Assembly (NCBI GenBank): GCA_020343675.1
Contig: CP070806.1
Span: 2,811,668-2,851,902, forward strand
Direction of reading: 5' to 3'
Source of the DNA: Phycisphaerales bacterium
GTDB taxonomy: Bacteria > Planctomycetota > Phycisphaerae > Sedimentisphaerales > Anaerobacaceae
DNA length: 40,235 nt
Part shown: in pieces, positions 1 to 8,345 of the stretch
Position numbering within the stretch: position 1 is the first letter of the stretch
Layout of the letters: every line of letters starts with the position of its first letter
Position numbers and translations under genes: made by a program
Notes under the pieces: model-generated
Database searches by the model: none
What the model was told of the DNA's origin: nothing
Seen by the model: only the letters and a program-made list of their open reading frames with translations

Positions 1-894
1 GATCCTAACGCCGTCGGCGGGCGAGCCCTCATCGCTGTCGCCGGTGAGCGTCAGGTGCGGTCGCGGCGCGATCAAGGCGATGACCGATTCGGCGTCGATT
101 TTTTCCTTCAACATGTTGGGCACGAAATAGTAAATACCGTGCTGCGCCGTCTGGCCGTGCGCTATCAGGTTCTGATAGCGCGTCAGGCACGCCACGCTCA
201 CGGCCACCTTGATCCGCTCGTCCAGTGCAGCGACCCACCACGTTCGCGTCGAACCCATGCTCATTCCCATCGCGGCGATGCGTTTCGTATTGACCTCGGC
301 GCGCGACAACAGATAGTTCAGCGCCAGCAGGTCGTCACGGACCATCATCCCCCATAGGGTCCGCCCCTGCCACAGAAACATTTTAAACAGCGATACTTCG
401 GTTTTGGCGCCTTGCTCTCTTTTGCCCGCCGGCCCCTGGAACCGCCTCTGCCCGAAAGCATAGGCATCAATACAGAGCACAACATAGCCCCGGCGCACGA
501 GCGCCTCGCCGGTGGCGAAATCGAGTTTCGGGTACACCTTCCTGATAAGCTCCTCCTTGCCCTGCTTGTACTTGCAGGCGTGGTGGTGATGATAGAGAAT
601 CGCCGGGCGTCGCCGCCTGGGTCCCGATGGGATCAGCACATAACCATAGACTGTATGACCAGCACCATTGTCGAATGTGAACCGCTCCAGGTTGTAGCCG
701 TCTTTCGAGAAGCTTTCCTGTGTTGTCACCTCAGGCGTGAACAATTCCGGCAAATCCCCGAGTAATTGCCACAGTTTTTTGCGAAGGTTGGTCCTGCTCT
801 TGTCCCAGGATTTAACCGACCTCGGCAGCGGCGTTTGGAAAGAAGTAAACCGGCCCTCCAATTCAAGTTTTGACTTTGGATGTTTAATTTTCAT
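1..894 (-). CDS. Alpha/beta hydrolase (dienelactone hydrolase / acetylxylan esterase-like), 3' end missing
   Basis: This gene runs off the left edge, so 298 codons are visible and the C-terminus is absent. The start is an ATG at 894 with AAGGTGGGA just upstream, ten bases after the preceding stop, so it is probably the last visible gene of the operon. The nucleophile elbow is GMSMGS with Ser212, a tyrosine-rich and His-rich stretch (YHHHACKYKQG) lies near residue 95, and LTGDSDEGSPADG near the edge would carry the catalytic Asp. The catalytic His would lie beyond the window. Proteins of this type remove acetyl or other acyl groups from polysaccharides or act on lactones. No signal peptide is seen, so it is probably cytoplasmic. 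The context with a GH30-like enzyme fits deacetylation of imported oligosaccharides. The exact substrate is unknown. Confidence 0.8.
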   Translation of the reverse strand, partial: MKIKHPKSKLELEGRFTSFQTPLPRSVKSWDKSRTNLRKKLWQLLGDLPELFTPEVTTQESFSKDGYNLERFTFDNGAGHTVYGYVLIPSGPRRRRPAILYHHHHACKYKQGKEELIRKVYPKLDFATGEALVRRGYVVLCIDAYAFGQRRFQGPAGKREQGAKTEVSLFKMFLWQGRTLWGMMVRDDLLALNYLLSRAEVNTKRIAAMGMSMGSTRTWWVAALDERIKVAVSVACLTRYQNLIAHGQTAQHGIYYFVPNMLKEKIDAESVIALIAPRPHLTLTGDSDEGSPADGVRI

Positions 895-904
895 TCCCAC
901 CTTG

Positions 905-2050
905 TTAAGGCAGACCTGTCTGGCCGCAGATTTCATATATGCGGTCATACGCCTCGGCCTGCTCTTCGGGGCTCTGGCAGTAGGTCACGACAATCAATTT
1001 CATTCCCGGCTTCCATAGCTTCCTGACACTTTCGGCGACCATCTCAGGTCCACCCACAATCCGGGCGTTGACCACAACACCGGTATTGGCAAACACCTCG
1101 GCGAAAGGCTCAGGTGGGTTTGGCGACGGATCCGTCGCCGCACCAAAAGCTCCATCGACCATCCGCAGCCCGGCAATTTGACTGATCGCCTCAACTTTGT
1201 CCGACCAGTTGCCGCAACTGTGAAACGCCGACCCGCTAAAATGTCGCCCTGCATATTCGACGGCCGGCGCGACGAGTTCGAGGTATTGCTGTCCCGAAAT
1301 CATCGAGGCGTTGTCGTCGCTCATCCCCAGCCCCTCGAAACATCGGCACGAACTGTACCCGTGTCCGGGCCAGACCAGCACTTCACCGATGTGCTCGATC
1401 TGCTCGCGCGTGAAATCCACCAGCAGTCCGGCCAGGCGACTGAGCAGCGCTTTGACCGCCGCCGGGTCGTCAAGCATCCCCATAAAGAAGCTGCTCATCT
1501 CCACGACGTTGCCGGCGATATTCAAAGGCGACTGCGTATCGGTCAGAGATATGGGGATACGCCCGCCGGTTTTGTCGAGAAAATAGTCGATCATCTCCAG
1601 CGTGTGCCTGCCGATGCGAGTCTGCGAAACCGGTGCAGACGCATAATCGAGTGCCTCTTGGATTGACGCGAACTTGGGGCGCACAGCCGGGGCTTGCTTT
1701 TCTTTCCAGACGTAATCGGCGCCGAAGGCGCTGGCCACGGTCCCGATCCCATACCAAGGGATCAGGAAATTCGAAACGTCGGCTTTGAAGGCCACGCTTT
1801 TTTTCAGTCCGCCGAGCTGCCATTCAAGGGACGTCTTCATGTCCCTGCAGCCGTAGGTGAAGACCTCCGCCGTGCGCATGCGCCGCCACACGAGCACGCC
1901 CGACTCGGCCCGCCAAAAGACGCGGCATCGCTCCAGCAGCGACGCTTCATAATCCGCGTACGCCTCGAAATCAAACGCCTCGGGCGTGACCGGCTCAAGC
2001 GGCGTCGCCTGCACATCGGCACTGACCTGATCGAACTTCTCAATGCTCAT
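905..2050 (-). CDS. URO-D superfamily protein, corrinoid methyltransferase-like
   Basis: The 381-residue product has a uroporphyrinogen decarboxylase-type TIM barrel. It lacks the N-terminal RQAGRY signature of true HemE. Instead it has H-x-C-G-N at residues 277-281 (AFHSCGN) and a further Cys near 358 (VVTYCQ), an arrangement resembling the zinc site of MtaA/CmuA-type methylcobamide methyltransferases. I therefore favour methyl transfer over porphyrin decarboxylation, but this is inference. ATG 2050 (MSIEK) overlaps the upstream hydrolase gene by 11 bases, with AAAGG ten bases before it; a longer form from 2071 would add seven residues and has no visible ribosome site. Translational coupling to the GH30-like gene is likely. 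No corrinoid-binding protein gene is in the window. Confidence 0.75.
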   Translation of the reverse strand: MSIEKFDQVSADVQATPLEPVTPEAFDFEAYADYEASLLERCRVFWRAESGVLVWRRMRTAEVFTYGCRDMKTSLEWQLGGLKKSVAFKADVSNFLIPWYGIGTVASAFGADYVWKEKQAPAVRPKFASIQEALDYASAPVSQTRIGRHTLEMIDYFLDKTGGRIPISLTDTQSPLNIAGNVVEMSSFFMGMLDDPAAVKALLSRLAGLLVDFTREQIEHIGEVLVWPGHGYSSCRCFEGLGMSDDNASMISGQQYLELVAPAVEYAGRHFSGSAFHSCGNWSDKVEAISQIAGLRMVDGAFGAATDPSPNPPEPFAEVFANTGVVVNARIVGGPEMVAESVRKLWKPGMKLIVVTYCQSPEEQAEAYDRIYEICGQTGLP

Positions 2051-3986
2051 CGACAATCGGCCTTTGCGCATTCATACGAGTGCTGGTTTGGGACTTATCA
2101 GCGAGCCCCAGGGGGACATTCGTTATTGTGACGACAGCGCCCGGGTCCACAACAAGCTCTGTCGCGCCGTCAGAACGTGCAGGGGGAGCTTTCCGCACAT
2201 CATTCTCGTGATAGGGATCGACTAACTCCATTTCAGTGAATGTCGCGCCCGGCCATACGATGCGCAGTCGCCGGGGTTTCGTCGAACGATTCAGGATCAC
2301 AACCGTGCCCGCCTCACCTTCTTGGGCGAAGGCCGAAACAGGCAAATCGTCGGCGTCCGCCCTGGCCTCAACGCGCACCATACCCTCGCGGATGCGCCGG
2401 CTGTACGCCCCGAACACGCGCAACTGATGGCTCGACGCAACAGGCACAAACCCGTGCGAGCGGTCCGGCACGCACAGCGACCGCGTCCAGCCATAAGAGG
2501 GCTGCACCACATTTAACAACGTCCAGCAATAGCAGATGGCCACCGCATCGGTCAGCACAAGATTTTTGTGATAAAGCTGGCCCATTGTCAGCGCGACACG
2601 ATACGTCGGCCACTGGTACTTGTCGTTGTTAATGCACAGTTCCGTAGAGAGAAACGGCTTTTCAGCGGTCAGCTCTTTCCACTGCGCCAGGCGGGCGTCG
2701 AATCCGTCCGGATTCGGGAAAAAGCTCTGGTAATCGTACATGTGGCTGGCCGAATAGTCGATGGCGGCCCAGGTCTGCTCAGAGGCACGAAACTTCTCCG
2801 CTCGTTTGATGCCACCGGAGAGACTGCCACTGTCACTCATGTGAATACGAACTGATTGGAGACCCGCTTCATCGAGACGGCGCCGCAGAGACAAGGTCAT
2901 CCGGTGGAACGTCGATGCAGACTGATCCACTTCGTTTTGAATGCCGACGATATCAGGCGGAGCGCCCACACGCTCTTTAGAGACCTGACAATAGCGCACC
3001 ATTGCCTCGGCGTATGTCTCGGCGTCAGCTTCAACCCAGGAGGGCAAGGCCCAGAACTCAAACCATACTCTTCCGCCGAGCCGGCGGATTTCTCTGATAT
3101 AGCTAAAATCGCTGATCTCTCCATTGGGGAAGTTGTCGCCATAATAGTGCGGCGTCGCATCCTTCAGCACGTCCCAGTTATCCATGCGCTGATTCAGACG
3201 TCTGCCTATCGGGTATTCGCGCTGGATGAGCAAGTTGTACTCGCGCACCAGCTTCCACCACCTGCTCTTGCCTTCGGCGCTGAGCTGAGCATAGGCGGTC
3301 GGTGTGGCGATGCCCCCGAAGCCTATCATTATTTGATACCGCTTGGTCGGATCGATGCGCACAGAGACGGATTCGGGCCTCGGCTTGAGCATTGTGCCTC
3401 GGATTACTCCCTCACCGCCGGCCAGTCTCAACTGATGCCGGCTCAGGTCAAACAGGCAATCTTCGCGCAGAACGGTCTGCCCGTTCAGTGCAACTGACAA
3501 GCCCAGCTTGTGGTCCGCCCGGACCGTCACAGCCCTCAGTGGCCCACGATAGGCGGCCCGCTGCGCCGGCGCGCGCCATTCCGGATGCCGGGCCTCGTTT
3601 TCAGCGATCTGGTTAAAGGCGAAGGAGTCGTAGAACCGCTGATGGAGACTGACCTGGTTGGCATCAATAGTGATTGTGAATCCGCCACGCTCCCCCGTGA
3701 AAATCCACGAAAGCTCGCTGCCCCGACCCAACTCATCTAACGCAATCGTCCGCTCGAAAAGTGCCGGCAGAAACTCGTCACAGAATACGCGCAGATCCGT
3801 GCCCCGCCCCCACGCGTGAAACTCGCCCTTGCCGCCGCCAAGCTCGAAAGCGGTGCCGTCAAACTCGATCGGCGCTTGCCATTTGGGTAGTGTTTCAACG
3901 CCCCGGACCGAGTTCATCGGCACAGCGCAGGGCAAGGAGACACAGAAACAAAGCAGTACAAGATTTACAGAATTCGGTGCCTGCAT
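2040..3986 (-). CDS. Secreted GH30-like glycoside hydrolase
   Basis: Start ATG 3986 is preferred over the upstream in-frame start at 4034 because GAGAAGA lies just before it and because the product then begins with a signal peptide (MQAPNSVNLVLLCFCVSLPC). The 648-residue protein has an N-terminal beta-sandwich (about 30-205), then a TIM barrel opening with the GFGG motif near 222 that is typical of GH30. The acid/base Glu is proposed as E352 in GIQNEVD and the nucleophile as E449 in FLSTEL. A C-terminal beta-domain (about 540-635) also fits GH30. GH30 members cleave glucuronoxylan, beta-1,6-glucan or related glycans; the substrate cannot be read from sequence. It lies between a sodium symporter gene and a URO-D-like gene in one operon. 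GH39 or another clan A family is a less likely alternative. Confidence 0.78.
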   Translation of the reverse strand: MQAPNSVNLVLLCFCVSLPCAVPMNSVRGVETLPKWQAPIEFDGTAFELGGGKGEFHAWGRGTDLRVFCDEFLPALFERTIALDELGRGSELSWIFTGERGGFTITIDANQVSLHQRFYDSFAFNQIAENEARHPEWRAPAQRAAYRGPLRAVTVRADHKLGLSVALNGQTVLREDCLFDLSRHQLRLAGGEGVIRGTMLKPRPESVSVRIDPTKRYQIMIGFGGIATPTAYAQLSAEGKSRWWKLVREYNLLIQREYPIGRRLNQRMDNWDVLKDATPHYYGDNFPNGEISDFSYIREIRRLGGRVWFEFWALPSWVEADAETYAEAMVRYCQVSKERVGAPPDIVGIQNEVDQSASTFHRMTLSLRRRLDEAGLQSVRIHMSDSGSLSGGIKRAEKFRASEQTWAAIDYSASHMYDYQSFFPNPDGFDARLAQWKELTAEKPFLSTELCINNDKYQWPTYRVALTMGQLYHKNLVLTDAVAICYCWTLLNVVQPSYGWTRSLCVPDRSHGFVPVASSHQLRVFGAYSRRIREGMVRVEARADADDLPVSAFAQEGEAGTVVILNRSTKPRRLRIVWPGATFTEMELVDPYHENDVRKAPPARSDGATELVVDPGAVVTITNVPLGLADKSQTSTRMNAQRPIVDEH

Positions 3987-4037
3987 ATTCTTCTCGCAGC
4001 CGTCTTTGACCCGGTTATCCGGGCCGGTGCCCAACCT

Positions 4038-5750
4038 CTACGCGCTGGCGATCAGATACACTGTGATTACGATTGCTGCCACGAATGCCCAGCCGACCAG
4101 GAACCCGACTACTGACGTGCGCGACGGGATCATGATCTCCAAACTGGTATTTGGGAAGAGATTCCGCTTCTGGGGAACCACGGCGCCTTCCGGCAGCGTG
4201 CAGGGAGCGGCGGGCTGCTCGCCCGCCTTGATCGGGGTCCGGATCAGTGCGTAGTAATTATCGAGTTTCTCCTCTGCCACCGACTTGGTCAACAAGCTGA
4301 CCACGATACCGCCAATTAGCCCCGTCGAAAGATACAGAACCATCTTCCACGGTAGATAAAGCTCCCCTTGCCGCAGCATAAAGTCGGGCAGGTACGGGGC
4401 ACAACGCACATTGAAATCCCAGAGGACATACTGACCGAAACCGATCTTGCTGGTGAACAGCATTACGGCGAAGCTGATCAGCGTTGCGGCCCATGCGCCG
4501 GCTGGTGTCGTCCTTCGCCAGAATAGACCGAGCCAAAATGCAAGGCCCATCATCGCTGAGACCTGCCAGAATATTTCCAACCCGGCTACAACACCGGGCA
4601 GCCAGTAGGCAAAAGCCACACCGGCGGAGACGACCACAACAGAGGCAATGCGACCGACGCTGACATAATGGCCGTGCTTCTTGTCAGGGACAAGCGGTCT
4701 GTAGATGTTCTCCGTGAAAAGCCCAGCCGACGATATCATGAAGGCATCGCATGAGCTCATCACGGATGCCAGCAGGGCGGCGAGGAATACCCCGAGCACA
4801 CCCGGCAAGATTTGTGGCAGGAAATCGCCGGCCACCGCCCCGAAAACGTTGTCCGCCTCGATGTCCACACCCTGCCTGCCAAAATACACGACCGCGGCCA
4901 AGCCTGTCAGGCACCACGGAACCGTGCAGATGCGCTTGATGATGTTGCCGAACATCCACCCGAACCGGCCATCCATCTCCGTTCTGCCGGCGGCACAATT
5001 GCCCATCGTATGGGGCTGCGTGACAATGCCGACCAGCCCGTTGAAGGCAATCACGACAATATAGAAAAAGCCGATCTCCACCGGGGCCACTAACGTAAGC
5101 ATCTCCGGCTTCGCTATACCGGCGCGAATTCCATCCATCCACCCGATTGCATTCATCAGCAGCGGAAGCAGCAGAAACGAGAAGATTATCGTCAAGATAC
5201 CCTGGATGAAATCAGTGATGATGGCCGCTCCGAGCCCTCCGGCCACTCCATAGACGACAAAAACCACCGTCATCACCGCAATCGCCACGTTCGCCGAGAG
5301 CAGCCCCTGCGTGCTGGCCTCAATCACGGCACTCGAACCCCGCAGCATCACACCGATGTTCACCGAAAGATTGAGCATCCCGACCACTGCGTACAGCATC
5401 GCGACGCTCCGGCTGTACCGGGCCTCGAAAACGTCGCCCGTCGTGATGGCGCGGAACCGCCTCATCACCGGAGCAATCAACCAGTAGAACGGGGTGCAAG
5501 GAAGCCAAAGCCACTGATACCAGATTCCCGAAAGCCCACTTGTGAAGCTCTTCGACGCCACGCCTACGGCCTGGTCCGAATGTGTCCCCGCTCCGAAACC
5601 GAACATCACCATCATGGCCTTGCCGAATCGGCGGGGCATAAAGAAATCATGGCTCTGTTCTATTTTTTTGGCGCTCCAGAATCCGATCGCCGCCATGCCA
5701 AGCAGGTATAGCGCGAGGACAACAATGTCTGCAATGTGTAATCCCAACAC
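4038..5750 (-). CDS. Sodium/solute symporter, SSS family (probable sugar importer)
   Basis: The 570-residue protein is strongly hydrophobic with about 13 predicted membrane segments, the usual SSS topology. It begins ADIVVLALYLLGMAAIGFW and carries the conserved GAGTHSDQAVG region of the first unwound helix and TGDVFEARYS in the second loop, as in planctomycete Na+/glucose- or galactose-like symporters. The start is GTG 5750 with AAGGA nine bases upstream. It is the first gene of the minus-strand operon, 51 bases before the GH30-like gene, so it probably imports the oligosaccharide or monosaccharide released by that enzyme. Sodium coupling is inferred from the family. Sequence cannot tell a sugar substrate from a sugar acid. 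Confidence 0.9.
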   Translation of the reverse strand: MLGLHIADIVVLALYLLGMAAIGFWSAKKIEQSHDFFMPRRFGKAMMVMFGFGAGTHSDQAVGVASKSFTSGLSGIWYQWLWLPCTPFYWLIAPVMRRFRAITTGDVFEARYSRSVAMLYAVVGMLNLSVNIGVMLRGSSAVIEASTQGLLSANVAIAVMTVVFVVYGVAGGLGAAIITDFIQGILTIIFSFLLLPLLMNAIGWMDGIRAGIAKPEMLTLVAPVEIGFFYIVVIAFNGLVGIVTQPHTMGNCAAGRTEMDGRFGWMFGNIIKRICTVPWCLTGLAAVVYFGRQGVDIEADNVFGAVAGDFLPQILPGVLGVFLAALLASVMSSCDAFMISSAGLFTENIYRPLVPDKKHGHYVSVGRIASVVVVSAGVAFAYWLPGVVAGLEIFWQVSAMMGLAFWLGLFWRRTTPAGAWAATLISFAVMLFTSKIGFGQYVLWDFNVRCAPYLPDFMLRQGELYLPWKMVLYLSTGLIGGIVVSLLTKSVAEEKLDNYYALIRTPIKAGEQPAAPCTLPEGAVVPQKRNLFPNTSLEIMIPSRTSVVGFLVGWAFVAAIVITVYLIASA

Positions 5751-5822
5751 AGCACTAATCCTTCACAAACTTTGCGTTCCGAAATACGGAATTAATCATT
5801 CACAGGGGTCGTCTGAGGATTG

Positions 5823-5857
5823 AAAAAACCCCGCAGCGCATCCGTTCGCCACGGGGC
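5823..5857 (-). terminator. Rho-independent terminator downstream of the TPR lipoprotein gene
   Basis: Read on the minus strand, CCCCG (5856-5852) pairs with CGGGG (5833-5829) around an 18-base loop and is followed directly by six T residues (5828-5823). It lies about 80 bases after the stop of the TPR gene and before the symporter gene, so it separates two minus-strand transcripts. The loop is long for an intrinsic terminator, which lowers certainty. Confidence 0.5.
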
Positions 5858-5920
5858 AATGAAAAAGCAACATGCGATGCTCGGCGCATGATATCTGACT
5901 TAGCGCATCTGAGAATCGCA

Positions 5921-5932
5921 GCATCGAGCATC
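5921..5932 (+). repeat. Copy 1 of a 12-bp dispersed repeat (GCATCGAGCATC)
   Basis: The 12-mer GCATCGAGCATC lies immediately after the stop of the TPR gene. An exact inverted-orientation copy is at 39471-39482, just after another gene end. Nearby GATGCTC at 5876-5882 forms an inverted repeat with GAGCATC at 5926-5932. This could be a small intergenic repeat family; two copies do not prove it. Confidence 0.4.
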
Positions 5933-5934
5933 AC

Positions 5935-6762
5935 TCATTTTTTCTCACCTTTTTTCGGCTTTATGGGTTCGACCTGGATAAGCCCGTGCTTGGCCAAGAT
6001 TCTCCATTCTCTCTCTTCTTCCCCTGCCTGTCCGGCCGCTTTTTCCAGCGTCCCGCTGGTCGTCTCGGCCTTTCTCGGTATTCTTACCTCGACTCCAAGC
6101 CGGCCCAACTGTCCGGCCACCTCCGGCTGACTCGGATCAAGCTGGAAGCTGCGAACCAGATATTCTTTGGCCCGGACTTTGTCGTTCTTGCTCAAGTAAT
6201 AATAGCCAATCTGCTTGTTTACTCTCGCCGAGTTCGGCGCCAGATTCAGCGCCTGCTGATAACACGTCACGGCGTATTCATCCAACTCTTCCTCCTGAAA
6301 CGCCATCGCCAACCGAAGGGACTGCACCGCCGAGCCAGCCGCCTGGTTCACGTAAATATCGGCGTATGTTTTACCCCTGGCCGGGTCGCCGCTCTCAAAA
6401 AACAGCTCCACCATCGCGGCCTGGGCCTGCGCGTGAGCCGGATCGAAACCCAAGGCGACATTGTAGTGGTATTCCGCTTTTTGCAGGAGCCCTTCGGCCT
6501 GGTACAATTGCGCCAACTCGAAATGCGCTTGCGGATTCTCAAACTTGCGCTCCAGTTGGTTGAGCAAATCAGCCTTCTTGGCCGCAGGTGGGATGCTTCG
6601 GACTTGGTCAACTGTCGCAACGGTCGTCGGCTGGCTGTTGCAGCCAATCAGCGACAAGGTACAATACAAAAAGAGGAGAGCAAAGATGAAAACAAATACG
6701 GAACTGGAGCCAAAAGCGAAACATCCTGTTTCAATTCTTCTGCCCTTGACTTTTCTCGTCAT
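5935..6762 (-). CDS. TPR-repeat lipoprotein
   Basis: ATG 6762 is chosen because GGAGG sits five bases upstream and because it places a lipoprotein signal at the N-terminus: basic residues, a hydrophobic run (VFVFIFALLFLYCTL) and a lipobox ending LIGC. The longer in-frame reading up to 7005 adds a low-complexity stretch without signal features. The 275-residue mature protein holds about four tetratricopeptide repeats (roughly residues 70-225; AHFELAQLYQAEG, VTCYQQALNLAPN, GYYYLSKNDKVRAKEYL), which bind protein partners, and ends in a charged tail. It is probably anchored in the periplasm. The partner is unknown. It is transcribed divergently from the ECF sigma operon at 7092. Confidence 0.85.
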   Translation of the reverse strand: MTRKVKGRRIETGCFAFGSSSVFVFIFALLFLYCTLSLIGCNSQPTTVATVDQVRSIPPAAKKADLLNQLERKFENPQAHFELAQLYQAEGLLQKAEYHYNVALGFDPAHAQAQAAMVELFFESGDPARGKTYADIYVNQAAGSAVQSLRLAMAFQEEELDEYAVTCYQQALNLAPNSARVNKQIGYYYLSKNDKVRAKEYLVRSFQLDPSQPEVAGQLGRLGVEVRIPRKAETTSGTLEKAAGQAGEEEREWRILAKHGLIQVEPIKPKKGEKK

Positions 6763-7091
6763 TGCGGCCTCCATTTCGAGATCTCGGGTCCGCCTCTTTG
6801 CGAATTCTTGCCCCTGGCTATTGAAACGGTTTGTATTCTTGACCAACATAAGAACCTTTGCAAGAAAAATTTCAAACAATTCAAATAAAATATTGTTTTT
6901 TTTCTCAGCGCTTGATGTTCGACATGCGGCCAAGACTCCGGAGTATAGTTCTGTTGTAATAAAACAGCCTGACACAACGACTGAGATTATGGCGGTCCGT
7001 TGCACGGCGGCTCAGAATCCGTTGTACATGCTCCATTAGAGAGCCGTGCGAACGATGGGGCAGAGTATCGAAGTTCCGACGGGACTTTTAA
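6763..7091. other. Divergent intergenic region with an AT-rich stem-loop
   Basis: About 330 bases separate the TPR lipoprotein gene from the sigma operon and should hold both promoters. The middle is much more AT-rich than the flanking genes. AAACAAT (6874-6880) and ATTGTTT (6892-6898) form a 7-bp inverted repeat continuing into a run of T residues up to 6903. I could not pick a convincing -35/-10 pair for either gene. Long frames crossing this region in both directions have no recognisable protein content. Confidence 0.4.
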
Positions 7092-7601
7092 GTGATTGAT
7101 TGGCAGGCAATTATCGAAGAACACGGCCCGACCGTGTGGCAGACGGCTTACCGCCTGCTGGGCAACGATGCAGATGTCGCCGATTGCTTCCAGGAGACGT
7201 TTGTCTCGGCGCTTGGGGTCTCTCGGCGGCAGCAGGTGCGGAATTTCCCCGCGTTGCTGACTCGGCTGGCAACCGCCCGGGCGATAGACCAGCTCCGCAG
7301 ACGATTTCGCCGGCCGCATGGCAACGGGAGTCCCGATGACGGCAGCGCCGTAGAGGATGACAGTCCCTGCCCCGCACAGCAGGCGCAACAGCGCGAATCT
7401 GCAGCCCGGGTAAGACAGTTACTGTGTCAATTGCCTTCACAGGAAGCGCAAGCCTTTTGCCTGCGATATCTCAATGACATGAGCTACCGGCAAATCGCTG
7501 ACGAACTCGGTATCAGCACGAACGCCGCCGGTGTGCTGCTGCACCGGGCCAAAGCGAAACTGCGCGAGTTGTTTGAATTATCAGCAGCAGGGCTAAAGTG
7601 A
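7092..7601 (+). CDS. ECF-type RNA polymerase sigma factor
   Basis: The 169-residue protein has the two sigma-70 modules of an extracytoplasmic function factor. Region 2 is at about 10-75 (WQTAYRLLGNDADVADCFQETFVSAL, shown here in part as DVADCFQETF) and region 4 is at about 110-160, with the helix-turn-helix around SYRQIADELGISTNAAGVLL. The start is GTG 7092; the upstream GGGA is weak. Nine bases separate its stop from the next gene, a membrane protein that probably acts as its regulator. Such factors direct polymerase to a small regulon in response to envelope or nutrient signals. The promoters it recognises are unknown. Confidence 0.88.
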   Translation: MIDWQAIIEEHGPTVWQTAYRLLGNDADVADCFQETFVSALGVSRRQQVRNFPALLTRLATARAIDQLRRRFRRPHGNGSPDDGSAVEDDSPCPAQQAQQRESAARVRQLLCQLPSQEAQAFCLRYLNDMSYRQIADELGISTNAAGVLLHRAKAKLRELFELSAAGLK

Positions 7602-7610
7602 GGTTAAGTT

Positions 7611-8345
7611 ATGGAAAGAAAAGAAGATATCTTCGAAAAGGCGGTGGAATCGCTCAAAAATGATCCTGTTCCACCGGGTCCGGCGCAGGAGTTGGTCGAT
7701 GCGACTTTGGCGCAGTTGTCCGAGCGTTCCGGACGCTCCGGCACCGAAGAGTTCGGGGATGGCATGTCGGTCGGGAAACGGCTGAAAACAATCAGAAGCT
7801 TCGGCAGAGTCGCCGCCGCGGCGGTGGTGTTGATTGCTGCCGGCTACGCCATAGGCCGGTCGTTCGCTCCCCGACCCCTTGATATGGAACAGATCCAAGC
7901 GGCGATCGAGCCCGCCATCGGCCAAAACCTGCTCGACGAGACCAGGCAGTACGTGCAGTTGTCTTTGGCGAATGGTTACCTCCAGATCAAGGATGAGCTG
8001 AGTCAGCAGTACCGACAGGACTTGAGCCGGGTTGCGATACAAATGCTGGCGGCTTCCAATACGGCCACCAATGAATTGCTCACAGAACTCATCGACTCCA
8101 TCCATATGGCGCAAATCCAGGATCGGCAGCGGGTTGCGGCCGCCCTGGAGCAGATTGCATTGAATCAACTGCGGGACAGGAACCAGTTAAGCATCGCTTT
8201 TGCAGCTTTGGCCGTCCAGACTGAAGACGAACTGTTGCGGACCAAACAGGATATGGCGCACGCGTTGTCCTGTGCTCTGCCTGATAATCCGGCACCGCAC
8301 GAATTTGAAGATCCAGACAATCCAAATGAAAGGAGCAAGAAATGA
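7611..8345 (+). CDS. Single-pass membrane protein, putative anti-sigma partner
   Basis: The 244-residue protein has a charged cytoplasmic N-terminal part (1-65), one membrane segment at about 66-86 (VAAAAVVLIAAGYAIGRSF) and a long helical, probably periplasmic part (90-225) rich in Gln, Leu and Ala. No zinc-finger HxxxCxxC anti-sigma motif is present, so it is not a classical ZAS protein. The call as an anti-sigma partner rests only on its position straight after the sigma gene and its topology. Its stop overlaps the next start by four bases (ATGA), which suggests coupled translation. A strong purine-rich site precedes ATG 7611 (GAGGTTAAGTT). Confidence 0.6.
   Translation: MERKEDIFEKAVESLKNDPVPPGPAQELVDATLAQLSERSGRSGTEEFGDGMSVGKRLKTIRSFGRVAAAAVVLIAAGYAIGRSFAPRPLDMEQIQAAIEPAIGQNLLDETRQYVQLSLANGYLQIKDELSQQYRQDLSRVAIQMLAASNTATNELLTELIDSIHMAQIQDRQRVAAALEQIALNQLRDRNQLSIAFAALAVQTEDELLRTKQDMAHALSCALPDNPAPHEFEDPDNPNERSKK

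Noticed and set aside
905..2050. Assignment as hemE (true uroporphyrinogen decarboxylase)
   Set aside because: The RQAGRY signature is missing and an HxCGN metal-type motif is present; no other tetrapyrrole genes are nearby.
5935..7005. Longer 356-residue form of the TPR lipoprotein
   Set aside because: The upstream extension has no signal features and buries the lipoprotein signal; the GGAGG site supports the start at 6762.
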